From Saprospiraceae bacterium (GTDB lineage Bacteria > Bacteroidota > Bacteroidia > Chitinophagales > Saprospiraceae): a stretch of DNA of 64,000 bases. The translations under genes were made by a program, and so were the position numbers. The notes beneath the pieces were generated by a model. The model was not told where the DNA came from, ran no database searches, and saw nothing but the letters and a program-made list of their open reading frames with translations. Every line of letters begins with the position of its first letter. Position 1 is the first letter of the stretch. Shown piece by piece: positions 49,284-57,547 of the stretch. The stretch spans positions 558,001 to 622,000 of the forward strand of contig JADKDE010000002.1 of the NCBI GenBank assembly GCA_016718505.1. Direction: 5' to 3'.

Positions 49284-49897
49284 ATGTTCGAATTCATGTT
49301 GGTTTTGCTAGGTATTGCCTTTGGTGCACTGGTTGTATTGTATTTACACGCCGTTCTAAGGCCAATCACGTTAGGACAGAAGGCCAGTTATGACTCGAAA
49401 GCACCCGCAAAATATGTAAATTGGCCGCCGTGGAGGGAGAATTCAGTGAGATATACAGCAAATCCGATGTTGCTTCTTACTTTTTTGATTTATTCAGTTC
49501 TGAAAAAAAGGCCCTCGTTATCGTAAAAGCCAAAGCCATATTGGGATTCGACCTGAACAAAATGATACTAGAAGTGGACGAGTCAAACAAAATTCTCCAC
49601 ATTCGCCATTTTCCAAGCCCCCAACTCATCTCCTTGGAGACGGATTGTCAGTACTACGATTTAAAGCACGGAAGTTTCAATAAATTTTCTCCCGAAGACC
49701 TCACCAAAATGCAGATCGAAGCCAAGGATTTGATTAAGAATAAAATCGAACACAGCCAATTGCCCACCTTGGCCATTGAACAAGCAAAGGACGCCATCTC
49801 GCTAGTCAGATATGCAGCCTTAGCCTCTGGTTGGAATGTCCAGACGGCTCCCAATATTGGGGCAGACCCCAATCAGTCCAAACTATTACTTAATTGA
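49284..49897 (+). CDS. DUF4230 family membrane-anchored protein, frameshifted
   Basis: Two overlapping frames (49284-49526 and 49421-49897) make one gene. The first supplies an N-terminal membrane anchor (FEFMLVLLGIAFGALVVLYL). The second supplies the DUF4230 domain (FSEIYSKSDVASYFF, KALVIVKAKAILGFDL, FPSPQLISLETDCQYYD, FNKFSPEDL). Adding one T to TT at 49421-49422 turns YVNWPPW into YVNLAAVEGEF and gives 204 residues in a single frame. DUF4230 proteins are of unknown function. The gene is flanked by the tRNA promoter region and convergent ychF. Confidence 0.8.
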
Positions 49898-49918
49898 TTT
49901 TAACGATGTGAAAATGCC

Positions 49919-51016
49919 TTAGACGTTGAATCTAAAGTGCATTATGTCCCCATCTTTTACGACATATTCCTTGCCTTCTACGCCGAGTTTTCCAGCTTCT
50001 TTGATCGCAGCTTCGGACTTGTACTTGATATAATCTTCGTATCCGATGACTTCCGCGCGGATAAATCCTTTCTCAAAATCCGTGTGAATTACCGCAGCAG
50101 CTTGAGGCGCTTTACAACCATTTTCTACCGTCCAGGCTCGCACTTCTTTTACTCCAGCTGTGAAATATGTGATTAGGTTCAGTAGTTTGTATGCCGATCG
50201 TATCACCTTGTTTACTCCAGGTTCAGAGAGGCCCAAAGCCGACAAATATTCCTTCTGTTCTTCCTTGCTTTCCAATTCAGCTATTTCCGCTTCGATACCA
50301 GCACTCACGAGGATGACCTCGGCATTTTCATCAGCTACGGCTTGCTTGAAATCCTGCACATAAATATTCCCATCAAGCACACTGTCCTCATCGACATTGC
50401 AAACATAAAGAACGGGTTTGTCCGTCAATAAAAACAAACTGGCGACGAATGGCCTGTCCTCGATATCAATCGGTGCAGTCCTAACTGGACACCCAGACTC
50501 GAGATGCTTTTCGACGATATCTGCGATCGCCAATTGATGCAAAACTTCTTTGTCGCCTCCTTTGACCAGTTTTTTCAAGCGGTCGATGGCTTTTTCTATG
50601 GACTCTAAGTCCTTGAGCATCAGCTCGGTATCTACTATTTCTTTGTCGCGAACAGGATCGACGCTGCCGTCCACGTGGATGACATTATCATCTTTGAAGC
50701 ACCGCACTACGTGGATTATTGTGTTCACCTCACGTATATTCGCCAAAAATTGGTTGCCCAATCCTTCGCCCTTACTCGCCCCTTTTATCAAGCCCGCAAT
50801 ATCCAAAATCTCGATCGTCGTCGGAAGCACCCTCTCAGGGATGACTATCTCAGCCAGCGCATCCAATCTCGGATCTGGCACCGTGATGATACCCAGATTG
50901 GGATCCTTCGTAGCAAAAGGATAATTAGCCGCTAGGGCTTTCGCAGAAGTCAAAGCATTGAACAGCGTTGATTTTCCGACATTTGGGAGACCCACGATAC
51001 CACACTTAAGAGCCAT
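49919..51016 (-). CDS. ychF: Obg-like ATPase YchF
   Basis: A conserved, ribosome-associated P-loop ATPase linked to stress responses. The ATG at 51016 (MALKCGIVGLPNVGKSTLFN) is the family start; the frame extends further upstream only by chance. Visible are the P-loop GLPNVGKST, switch II DIAGLIKGASKGEGLGNQFL, a coiled-coil segment and the C-terminal TGS domain (FTAGVKEVRAW, DFEKGFIRAEV). At 365 residues it is full length. A -7 promoter box lies just upstream. Confidence 0.96.
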   Translation of the reverse strand: MALKCGIVGLPNVGKSTLFNALTSAKALAANYPFATKDPNLGIITVPDPRLDALAEIVIPERVLPTTIEILDIAGLIKGASKGEGLGNQFLANIREVNTIIHVVRCFKDDNVIHVDGSVDPVRDKEIVDTELMLKDLESIEKAIDRLKKLVKGGDKEVLHQLAIADIVEKHLESGCPVRTAPIDIEDRPFVASLFLLTDKPVLYVCNVDEDSVLDGNIYVQDFKQAVADENAEVILVSAGIEAEIAELESKEEQKEYLSALGLSEPGVNKVIRSAYKLLNLITYFTAGVKEVRAWTVENGCKAPQAAAVIHTDFEKGFIRAEVIGYEDYIKYKSEAAIKEAGKLGVEGKEYVVKDGDIMHFRFNV

Positions 51017-51036
51017 AAATTTTGTTTTTAAGAGCG

Positions 51037-51044
51037 CAAAGGTA
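51037..51044 (-). promoter_or_regulatory. -7 promoter box of ychF
   Basis: TACCTTTG on the minus strand, 20 nt before the ychF ATG. It is identical to the tRNA-His box at 49109-49116. A -33 element at the right spacing is not clear. Confidence 0.45.
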
Positions 51045-51085
51045 CAATATTTTGCCAAAGTATTTTAGTGATTTACCCAAAGTAA

Positions 51086-51114
51086 TTTTGGACGCATCCT
51101 CACTCCGTGAGGAC
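51086..51114 (+). repeat. Dispersed intergenic element, copy F (left fragment)
   Basis: TTTTGGACGC plus a hairpin identical to that of copy C (51096-51103 region pairing around TCC). A 21-nt stretch, 51093-51113, is the same as in copy C. The element then stops, and the following sequence is unrelated. Its right-hand blocks appear at 52562 after the IS110-family element. Confidence 0.65.
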
Positions 51115-51365
51115 CGTTCTCATATCTTTGCAATATAACTCATATTTTTATAATTTAACCCATAATACTAAAAGCTATCACAGCAAATTGAGACCGCGCT
51201 AGATACATTTTAAAAATGATATTGTCGAGACAGGTTTATCTGTGGTAGTTTTTATTTGTCAGCCTCAATAGTACCTAGACACTAGTTTTATTAAATTAGA
51301 TGTTGTATTACAATGAGCAATGGTATGCAAATAAATTTTTTAGTATTATACAAAAACTATTTTTT
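51115..51365 (+). ncRNA. Candidate bridge RNA region of the IS110-family element
   Basis: IS110-group elements encode a bridge RNA in the left noncoding region, whose loops pair with target and donor DNA. Here ATAGTACCT at 51268-51276 exactly repeats the right-end junction at 52556-52564. ACAGGT at about 51230-51235 is the reverse complement of ACCTGT at 52561-52566. A small stem (ACAG/CTGT around GTTTAT) surrounds the latter. These are what donor and target guides would look like, but I could not fold the region or compare relatives. Confidence 0.35.
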
Positions 51366-52443
51366 ATGATAATAAAGTATTCAGTTGGATTAGATGTTTC
51401 TGCGGCCGACATTAAAGCATGTATATCTGTGATAGATATTGAACAACGGGTAAAAGTTCAATTCTCCAAAACGCACAGTAATACAAAAAAGGGCTTTTGG
51501 AACTTTATAATTGGATTATAAAAAGTCATAAGTCGCCAGAAATTCCATTGGTGGTATGTATGGAAGCAACGGGAGTTTATCATGAAAATAGTGCGTATTT
51601 TTTATTAGAAAAGGGTTAAGAATTTCCATAGTGTTGCCCAATAAGGCAAAAAAGTATTTACAAGCTTTAGGGCTCAAAAGTAAAAATGATAAAATTGATG
51701 CTAAAGGTCTAGCTCAAATGGGAGCGGAACAAAATTTAAAAGAATGGAAACCTTTGGGCAACTTTTTTATGATCTTCGTATTCTAACGAGGCAACATGAG
51801 GTATTGCAAAAGAATATTACTTCAGAAAAAAAACCGCCTACATGCTGCGGAAACTGCTGCACGTCAAGTAAAAATTGAATTAACTCAAATTAAACAACTT
51901 ATTACTTTTCTCAAAAAACAATTAGCAATAATTGAAGTTGAAATCCATAAAATGATAGAAACCAATCCTACGTACAAGGATAAGTTTGCTAGAGTTTGTA
52001 AGCTTCATGGCATAGCCACATTGTCAGCAGCAACAATTATTGCAGAAACTGGAGGATTTGAGCTATTTGAAAATTACAAACAAGTAGTAAGCTATGCAGG
52101 ATATGATGTAGTTGAAAATCAATCAGGGAAAACATCAAGGCAAAACTAAAATTTCCAAAAAGGTAACTCTAAAATCAGAAGAATATTACATATGCCAGCA
52201 TTAGTCGCAAGAGGGAAAGAGGGAACAGTGTTTGAAAAACTGTACACCAGGGTATTTGAAAAAACTGGAATAAAAATGAAAGGAATCGTCGCTGTACAGA
52301 AAAAACTATTGCTTATGATTTATTATATTTGGAAAAAGGATTTGATATATGACATTAATTTTTCAAATATCCAAAAGGAGGAGTTGGCGCCCCCCTCTCC
52401 GTTAAAAATAGATAAAGAAAAACAATTAAAAAGCCACATATAA
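51366..52443 (+). pseudogene. IS110-family transposase, six single-base indels
   Basis: The pieces of a DEDD/RuvC-like transposase with a C-terminal Transposase_20 domain lie in consecutive but shifted frames. They are YSVGLDVSAADIKAC from 51366, CMEATGVYHENS, LPNKAKKYLQALG with KNDKIDAKGLAQMG, LTRQHEVLQKNIT, then LHGIATLSAATIIAETGGF and AGYDVVENQSGK, and finally KISKKGNSKIRRILHMPA to a stop at 52443. Four one-base losses (near 51501, 51616, 51756, 52175) and two gains (near 51832, 52130), all in homopolymers, reconcile the frames to exactly 360 codons. The acidic residues and the serine of the catalytic set are kept. Confidence 0.85.
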
Positions 52444-52451
52444 TGTGGCTT
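52431..52451. terminator. 9-bp hairpin at the end of the transposase frame
   Basis: AAGCCACAT (52431-52439) and ATGTGGCTT (52443-52451) pair perfectly around a 3-nt loop that contains the transposase stop codon. The T run is short on the plus strand, but A5 precedes it, so it could terminate minus-strand transcription entering the element. Confidence 0.45.
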
Positions 52452-52561
52452 CACAAGGTGAGCATCCTTTAAGTTATCGAAGTATGCCCCCTCTCCGTAA
52501 GGCAAATATATTAAAAAATGTAGTATAAAAAATGTAAAATAATTTGGTATTGAAGATAGTA

Positions 52562-52624
52562 CCTGTTCGTGGGTTCGCGATGCTCCGTCCACGACCAAGC
52601 CACTACCATCACTTGCGCGCTAGG
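52562..52624 (+). repeat. Dispersed intergenic element, copy G (right fragment)
   Basis: CCTGTTCGTGGGTTCGCGAT, GCTCCGTCCACGACC, AAGCCACTACCATC and ACTTGCGCGCTAGG follow the block order of the right two-thirds of copies C and E. The left block and first hairpin are absent here and lie at 51086-51114, across the IS110-family element. The rest of the gap (52625-52786) shows nothing else. Confidence 0.65.
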
Positions 52625-52786
52625 ACTGCCCAATTGCGGCTTAAATTTAGCATGAATGCAGGTGTATAGGTCTAGTTCTCTATTGCTGGATAAATTTTTA
52701 TTAAATATAAACTAATTTAACTAAACGCAGGATCAATAAGGCCAAAATAAGGTTATGTTTAAATCTATTTTAAAATAATATAAATT

Positions 52787-53491
52787 ATGAAAATTTTTCA
52801 AGTATGTCTGTTGATTTTATTGTCAACTTATGTTTTCTCTCAGGAGACAAATAAATATAAAATTGCTAATTCAATAATTGACGTAAAAGAAATCATTAAA
52901 ACAGACTTAGGTTTAGAAGTTTTTAAAGAAATTGAAGCTATGAATTTGTCGAATAGCAAGTATTCCGTTGGAATATTAGAATTGGACAACATCCTTGATG
53001 GAAATGGGCAGAAGTTAGGGAAACTTTTAGGGGGCTGTCAATGCCACATGATGATGGGAAAACTTGAAATTGCAAATGCTATTGGGTTTATGGGGGGGAT
53101 TGCAAGTGTAATTGAGATTAACATTTCTGACAGTACTTTTAAATCAACTCTTTCTTACAATACAGATGGTATGCAAACCTATAAATTCAATAAAGAAGGA
53201 GAGTTTATTACCGATATTGTGGTTGCTTTAGAAAGAGCTAAATTAGAATTTTCCCCAGATTCTAAATTTGAACATGACGGAATTCTTAAAGGCAAACTTA
53301 TTGGTACTTCAATAAAATATTATGAAAAAGATAATTCATCTCTTGGATACAAAGAAATCCAAACCAATGTCCTTTCGATATTTGAATGTAAACTCACTGA
53401 TTATGAAAAGATTTTAAAAGATAATGGAAAAGGAGATTTATTAGAAGAAATGAAAGAAGATTTAGAACATCAGAAAAAGAAGAAAAACTGA
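52787..53491 (+). CDS. Exported hypothetical protein
   Basis: A 234-residue protein with a signal peptide (MKIFQVCLLILLSTYVFSQ) and no family I recognise. The mature part has a glycine-rich hydrophobic block (KLLGGCQCHMMMGKLEIANAIGFMGG) including CxC, then a lysine-rich C-terminus ending KKKKN. It has no lipobox and no T9SS domain, so it is predicted to be periplasmic. It lies between the IS110-family element and the DUF2200 gene in an AT-rich stretch. Confidence 0.6.
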   Translation: MKIFQVCLLILLSTYVFSQETNKYKIANSIIDVKEIIKTDLGLEVFKEIEAMNLSNSKYSVGILELDNILDGNGQKLGKLLGGCQCHMMMGKLEIANAIGFMGGIASVIEINISDSTFKSTLSYNTDGMQTYKFNKEGEFITDIVVALERAKLEFSPDSKFEHDGILKGKLIGTSIKYYEKDNSSLGYKEIQTNVLSIFECKLTDYEKILKDNGKGDLLEEMKEDLEHQKKKKN

Positions 53492-53617
53492 TGTGATGAA
53501 CTTACGCACGAAAATACAGCGGCTCTTCAAACTCATCAAATTCATAGAGTTATAACCCTTGATTTGATAAATTTTCTAGGCAAGAAGTATTCATTGGATT
53601 TTGGTAATGTTAAGAAA

Positions 53618-53686
53618 CGAACCCAAATGGGTCAAATAATTATTGCTAAAGCATAAAAAGACAAATGATCCCAACGGGGTCGAACA
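53618..53686. repeat. Two short related palindromes
   Basis: AACGAACCCAAATGGGTC (around 53616-53633) and GATCCCAACGGGGTCGAAC (around 53667-53685) are near-palindromes about 45 bp apart with similar arms (GACCC-like/GGGTC). They lie between the hypothetical gene and the convergent DUF2200 gene. They might be a termination structure or a remnant of another dispersed repeat. Confidence 0.35.
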
Positions 53687-53721
53687 TTGTTCTTAGGTTT
53701 TTTTTTCAAAATTTCAAAAGA

Positions 53722-54072
53722 TTATTTCCTTAAAATTTTCTCCATTGATTTTCCTTTAGCGAGCTCGTCAATCATTTTGTCCAGATATCGTATCTTTCGT
53801 ATGACCTCGTCTTCTATTTCTTCAACGCGATATCCACAGATTACACCTGTAATTTTCACGGCATTTGGATTAAAATTGGGAGCTTGAGCGAAAAAATGTT
53901 CAAAATCGGTTTTGTTGTCAATGAGTTCCTGAAGACTATCTTGGTCATACCCAGTCAACCAAAAGATAATTTCATCGAGTTCAGTTTTTGTACGTCCTTT
54001 AGTTTCAACCTTCTTGATATAATGAGGATATACACTAGCAAAGGTCAATTTATAAATTCTGTCCGTGCGCAT
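53722..54072 (-). CDS. DUF2200 family protein
   Basis: A 116-residue cytosolic protein. [20 protein letters not shown] at the start and the [13 protein letters not shown] and [13 protein letters not shown] segments mark the DUF2200 family, whose role is unknown. It is full length and begins at an ATG. The C-terminus ([15 protein letters not shown]) is helical and charged. Confidence 0.85.
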   Translation of the reverse strand: MRTDRIYKLTFASVYPHYIKKVETKGRTKTELDEIIFWLTGYDQDSLQELIDNKTDFEHFFAQAPNFNPNAVKITGVICGYRVEEIEDEVIRKIRYLDKMIDELAKGKSMEKILRK

Positions 54073-54172
54073 TGTTTTATTTTTTTTTCATCAAATTTAC
54101 CAAATAATGATTGAATTATTTATAGAAATAATCAGTTGGTTTTTTTATAAATTAATGAAATAACTGAAAAAG

Positions 54173-54988
54173 TTAAGACTCTTCAATCAATTGATTGATT
54201 ATGGCTTCATCATCTGCTGGTAACGACACAGTGACTTCTGAAACAGGGGTTGATGGATAATCTTCGAGAAATTTAGGTAGAAACGGTAGTGCTTTCTCCG
54301 CCGCAAGCTGCTCAGCGGCTTTTTTATTGAAATTTTGGGCTTCCGTCAATTGTATTCCGTCGATCACTATCGCCACTCTAAAAAAATCACGCTTGGATTG
54401 TTTTAACTTGTCGAGTAGTACAAAATCAACATTTTTATTGTGTTTCTGACACCATTCGAGCAGTTGTGATTTATAGTTGTCGTCCCAAGTTTCTAATTCG
54501 TGAATATTCAAAAAATTTCTCAAAATCTTTGAAACCACAAATTTTCTCGTCTTGTCGTGACCTAATTCGACGTATATGGCGCCAATCAAAGCCTCTAATG
54601 CATTACCTAGCATTGATTTGCTGATGCGCGTAGGATTGAGCTCTTTGAGGATAAAATCGAGTCCCATTTTTTCACCCACTTCATTTAAAGTATCTCTCTT
54701 GACGATTTTGGATCTCATTTTGGTCAAAAATCCTTCATTGCCGTGGGGATATTTTTTAAATAAATATTCGGCAACAATAGAACTGAGCAATGCATCGCCT
54801 AAAAACTCCAAACGCTCATTATTATTTAAGGCTTCTGGTTGACCTTGGGAAGGTGTTGATTTATGATAAAATGCCATCTTAAATAGGGCAATATTGGCTG
54901 GTGTAAAGCCCAATATATCTCGAAGATTGCGAACGAATTCTTTGTCTCCGGAAAGTGAAAGGTTATATATGCGCTTGAAACTATTCAA
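54173..54988 (-). CDS. rnc: Ribonuclease III
   Basis: Double-strand-specific endoribonuclease for rRNA and mRNA processing. The RNase III signature NNERLEFLGDALLSSIVAEY (about residues 56-75) carries the acidic catalytic residues, and the second acidic site is in NALEALIGAIYVELG. A dsRNA-binding domain follows (about 167-235: WDDNYKSQLLEWCQKHN, KKAAEQLAAEKAL). A ~35-residue acidic tail is extra. Its ATG is 8 bp after the fabF stop, giving the common acpP-fabF-rnc order. Confidence 0.95.
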   Translation of the reverse strand: MNSFKRIYNLSLSGDKEFVRNLRDILGFTPANIALFKMAFYHKSTPSQGQPEALNNNERLEFLGDALLSSIVAEYLFKKYPHGNEGFLTKMRSKIVKRDTLNEVGEKMGLDFILKELNPTRISKSMLGNALEALIGAIYVELGHDKTRKFVVSKILRNFLNIHELETWDDNYKSQLLEWCQKHNKNVDFVLLDKLKQSKRDFFRVAIVIDGIQLTEAQNFNKKAAEQLAAEKALPFLPKFLEDYPSTPVSEVTVSLPADDEAIINQLIEES

Positions 54989-54996
54989 AATTTTGG

Positions 54997-56238
54997 TTAA
55001 TACCTTTTGAATATTATAGAACTATTATGACCACCAAACCCAAATGTATTGCTTAAGAATGCATTTATTTTGCGTTCTTGGGCTTCGTTGAATGTTAGAT
55101 TGAGTTTGTTATCAATTTCTGGATCATCAGTGAAGTGATTGATCGTAGGAGGTACAAATCTGTGTTGCATAGCCAGAATGCCCGCGATGGATTCTATGGC
55201 TCCTGCAGCACCTAATAAATGACCAGTCATAGATTTTGTTGAAGAAATATTCAGCTTATATGCGTGATCATTAAATACACCTAATATGGCCTTTGTTTCA
55301 GCCAAATCACCAAGTGGAGTTGATGTGCCATGAACATTTACGTAGTCGATATCCTCAGGATTTAAATGGGCGTCTTCTAGGGCAAGTCGCATTACATTTC
55401 TAGCTCCTAAGCCTTCAGGGTGTGGCGCGGTGATATGGTAAGCATCAGCAGTCATACCAGAGCCACATACTTCGACCAATATATTTGCACCTCTAGCCAG
55501 GGCGTGGTCTAAAGATTCTAGGACCAATGCTCCAGCTCCTTCGCCTAAAACGAAACCATCTCTATCTTTATCAAAGGGCCTACTGGCGGTAGGGTAGTCA
55601 TCATTTCTTTCAGAAAGGGCTTTCATGGCATTAAATCCGCCCATACTTGCTGCCGTGACTCCTGCCTCAGATCCTCCTGTCATGATGATATCAGCTTTCC
55701 CCCATCGGATATAGTCTAATGCATTTCCAATAGCATGTGTGGAAGATGCACAAGCCGAAACGGTGGCATAATTGATACCTCTAAATCCGAATTTTATTGA
55801 TATTTGACCAGCAGCGATATCTGAAATCATTTTCGGTACCATGAATGGATTGAATCTAGGAATTCCATTTCCTCTTGCGAATTCTTCTATCTCTGATTCT
55901 AAAGATTTTAAACCTCCAATCCCACTGCCCCAAATGACTCCTGCTCTATCTAGATTTATAGTAGCAAGATCCAAGCCCGACATGTCAAAAGCTTCCTGTG
56001 CAGTCACTAGAGCATATTGTGTAAAAGGATCTAATCTCTTAACTTCTTTTTTATCGATAAAATCTTCTGCAATAAAGTTTTTTACTTCACCCGCGAATTT
56101 TGTCTTAAAGTTGGTGGCATCGAATTTTGTAATTAAGTTAGCGCCAGAGACACCTTTTTGCAAACCCTCTAAATATTGAGGGATATTATTGCCAATGGGA
56201 GTAAGAGCCCCAATTCCAGTGACTACTACTCTTTTCAT
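54997..56238 (-). CDS. fabF: Beta-ketoacyl-ACP synthase II
   Basis: Condenses acyl-ACP with malonyl-ACP in fatty acid elongation. The ATG at 56238 (MKRVVVTGIGALTPIGN) is the family start, leaving 413 residues. The catalytic triad is visible: cysteine in VSACASSTHAIG, histidine in VNVHGTSTPLGD and histidine in SMTGHLLGAAGA. FGFGGHNSS near the C-terminus is also diagnostic. It lies downstream of acpP with a strong hairpin between, and just upstream of rnc. Confidence 0.96.
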   Translation of the reverse strand: MKRVVVTGIGALTPIGNNIPQYLEGLQKGVSGANLITKFDATNFKTKFAGEVKNFIAEDFIDKKEVKRLDPFTQYALVTAQEAFDMSGLDLATINLDRAGVIWGSGIGGLKSLESEIEEFARGNGIPRFNPFMVPKMISDIAAGQISIKFGFRGINYATVSACASSTHAIGNALDYIRWGKADIIMTGGSEAGVTAASMGGFNAMKALSERNDDYPTASRPFDKDRDGFVLGEGAGALVLESLDHALARGANILVEVCGSGMTADAYHITAPHPEGLGARNVMRLALEDAHLNPEDIDYVNVHGTSTPLGDLAETKAILGVFNDHAYKLNISSTKSMTGHLLGAAGAIESIAGILAMQHRFVPPTINHFTDDPEIDNKLNLTFNEAQERKINAFLSNTFGFGGHNSSIIFKRY

Positions 56239-56301
56239 TGATTTATATTTTGGATATATGAATTCATGCCTAAAGTTAAAGAAATTGCGCAAATTACAAA
56301 A

Positions 56302-56338
56302 AAATAAACCACAGTTAGTTTGTAACTGTGGTTTATTT
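56302..56338 (-). terminator. 16-bp intrinsic terminator between acpP and fabF
   Basis: The arms 56302-56317 and 56323-56338 are perfectly complementary (core ACCACAGTTA/TAACTGTGGT) around a 5-nt loop, followed on the minus strand by seven T. It lies 16 nt after the acpP stop and before fabF, so it can uncouple abundant acpP mRNA from fabF-rnc. Confidence 0.85.
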
Positions 56339-56353
56339 CGGGTTAAATTTTAT

Positions 56354-56593
56354 TTATGATTGTAATTCGCCCTCTAAAAATTTAATGGCTTGTCCTACAG
56401 TTGTGATTTTCTCAGCTTGCTCGTCAGCTATGGTAAGATCAAATTCTTTTTCAAACTCCATGATTAGCTCGACTGTATCAAGTGAATCAGCACCAAGGTC
56501 ATTATTGAAATTGGCTTCTGCTACAACTAATGACTCATCGACTCCAAGTTTGTCAACTACAATTTTTTTAACTCGTTCAGCAATGTTAGACAT
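56354..56593 (-). CDS. acpP: Acyl carrier protein
   Basis: The 79-residue carrier of acyl chains in fatty acid synthesis. The phosphopantetheine attachment serine is in [10 protein letters not shown] (S37). The acidic helix II ([14 protein letters not shown]) that docks with synthase enzymes is typical. A -7-like box TTACTTTG lies on the minus strand at 56637-56630. It is first in the acpP-fabF-rnc cluster. Confidence 0.97.
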   Translation of the reverse strand: MSNIAERVKKIVVDKLGVDESLVVAEANFNNDLGADSLDTVELIMEFEKEFDLTIADEQAEKITTVGQAIKFLEGELQS

Positions 56594-56772
56594 TTTTTAG
56601 TTTTAATTTATTGTTATAAAAATATGGTGCAAAGTAATATATATAGTTGATGACTACCAAAATTTTTAACAATTATTTAATCAAAATTGATAAAAAAAGC
56701 CACTTTTTTCAAAATCTAGCATTCAATAAGTTAAAGAAAAAAATTCTATGGTTCGTTTTGGAATTTTTTCCA

Positions 56773-57267
56773 TCAATGGAATTTATAGCTATTTGCTGAC
56801 TTGATTTCATTTTTACTTTTTGATTTCAACTTACCTGAATTAGTAAATGTAATGAGGGAAATCAATCCGAAAGTAACACCGGCAACTATTGTTTGAACTT
56901 TTAAAATAGCTTTAGCAAAAGCAAACCCTATGTTACCATCAGGTTCTCTTGATAGCTGTGAGAAGAGGCCAAATGATAAAGCACTGATACCAAAACTCAC
57001 AAATCCTATCGTATTTTGAACTTTAGCTTTTTTACGATAATGTAATCCAAGTTCAATATGGTGATTGGCGATTGCATTGTCGAATTTATAGCTTGGGTTT
57101 AACCCCAATATCTTGGCTTTGAGCTGTTCTTTTAGCGAGAATTGCATAAATGGCTCTCGAGTTGTAACAATGATTTCTTTGGAAAATAATATTTGCGGAA
57201 TAAAAAATAATATAATTGCAGCAGTTGTTAAAAGCTTGATAAAGGCATTTATAAAATGAGGTTTCAT
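56773..57267 (-). CDS. Hypothetical membrane-associated protein
   Basis: A 164-residue protein of no family I recognise. The ATG at 57267 (MKPHFINAFIKLLTTAAIIL) begins a signal-like hydrophobic segment ending near ILFSKE. Two further hydrophobic segments (GFVSFGISALSFGLF and IVAGVTFGLISLITF) with a connecting loop suggest a small inner-membrane hairpin protein. The C-terminus is lysine- and serine-rich. It is isolated between acpP and a divergent porin-like gene. Confidence 0.55.
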   Translation of the reverse strand: MKPHFINAFIKLLTTAAIILFFIPQILFSKEIIVTTREPFMQFSLKEQLKAKILGLNPSYKFDNAIANHHIELGLHYRKKAKVQNTIGFVSFGISALSFGLFSQLSREPDGNIGFAFAKAILKVQTIVAGVTFGLISLITFTNSGKLKSKSKNEIKSANSYKFH

Positions 57268-57547
57268 GTAATTTAAATTTGCAAATAAATAAATGTGATG
57301 GACAAATATACACATTTGTATGAAATATGTATTGAAATATATGGATAATGTTCTCAGTAATAAAATATTTATATATTGATCCCTAATAGCTCGAATTTGT
57401 TGCTATTCTGATTATGGGTAATTTCATAATTGGGGATTATAAACTAATTGATTATAAAAAAACTAAAAATATAGGCAATTATTCTATGGAATAATCGCAA
57501 TTAAAACGTCATAGAATAAATTTTCCAATCATCAAAATATTTTAATT

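Larger units (their letters stand above)
51115..52561 (+). mobile_element. IS110-family insertion sequence (approximate ends)
   Basis: The element is delimited by the two halves of a split dispersed repeat: copy F to the left and copy G to the right. Inside are a ~250-bp left noncoding region, a transposase with RuvC-like and Transposase_20 regions, and a ~120-bp right noncoding region. A long 5' noncoding region and lack of terminal inverted repeats suit the IS110 group. Total length is about 1.45 kb. The junctions share ACC-GTTC (51113-51119) and ACCTGTTC (52561-52568), so the exact core is uncertain by a few bases. Confidence 0.65.

Noticed and set aside
51190..51203. GAGACCGCGCTAG resembling the end block of the dispersed element
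   Set aside because: It could mean copy F runs further right and the IS begins later, but the intervening blocks are absent. I kept 51114 as the working boundary and treat this as chance.
52388..52498. CCCCTCTCCGT present at 52390 and 52486
   Set aside because: A short direct repeat near the IS right end. The first copy is inside the transposase frame, so it is not a target duplication.
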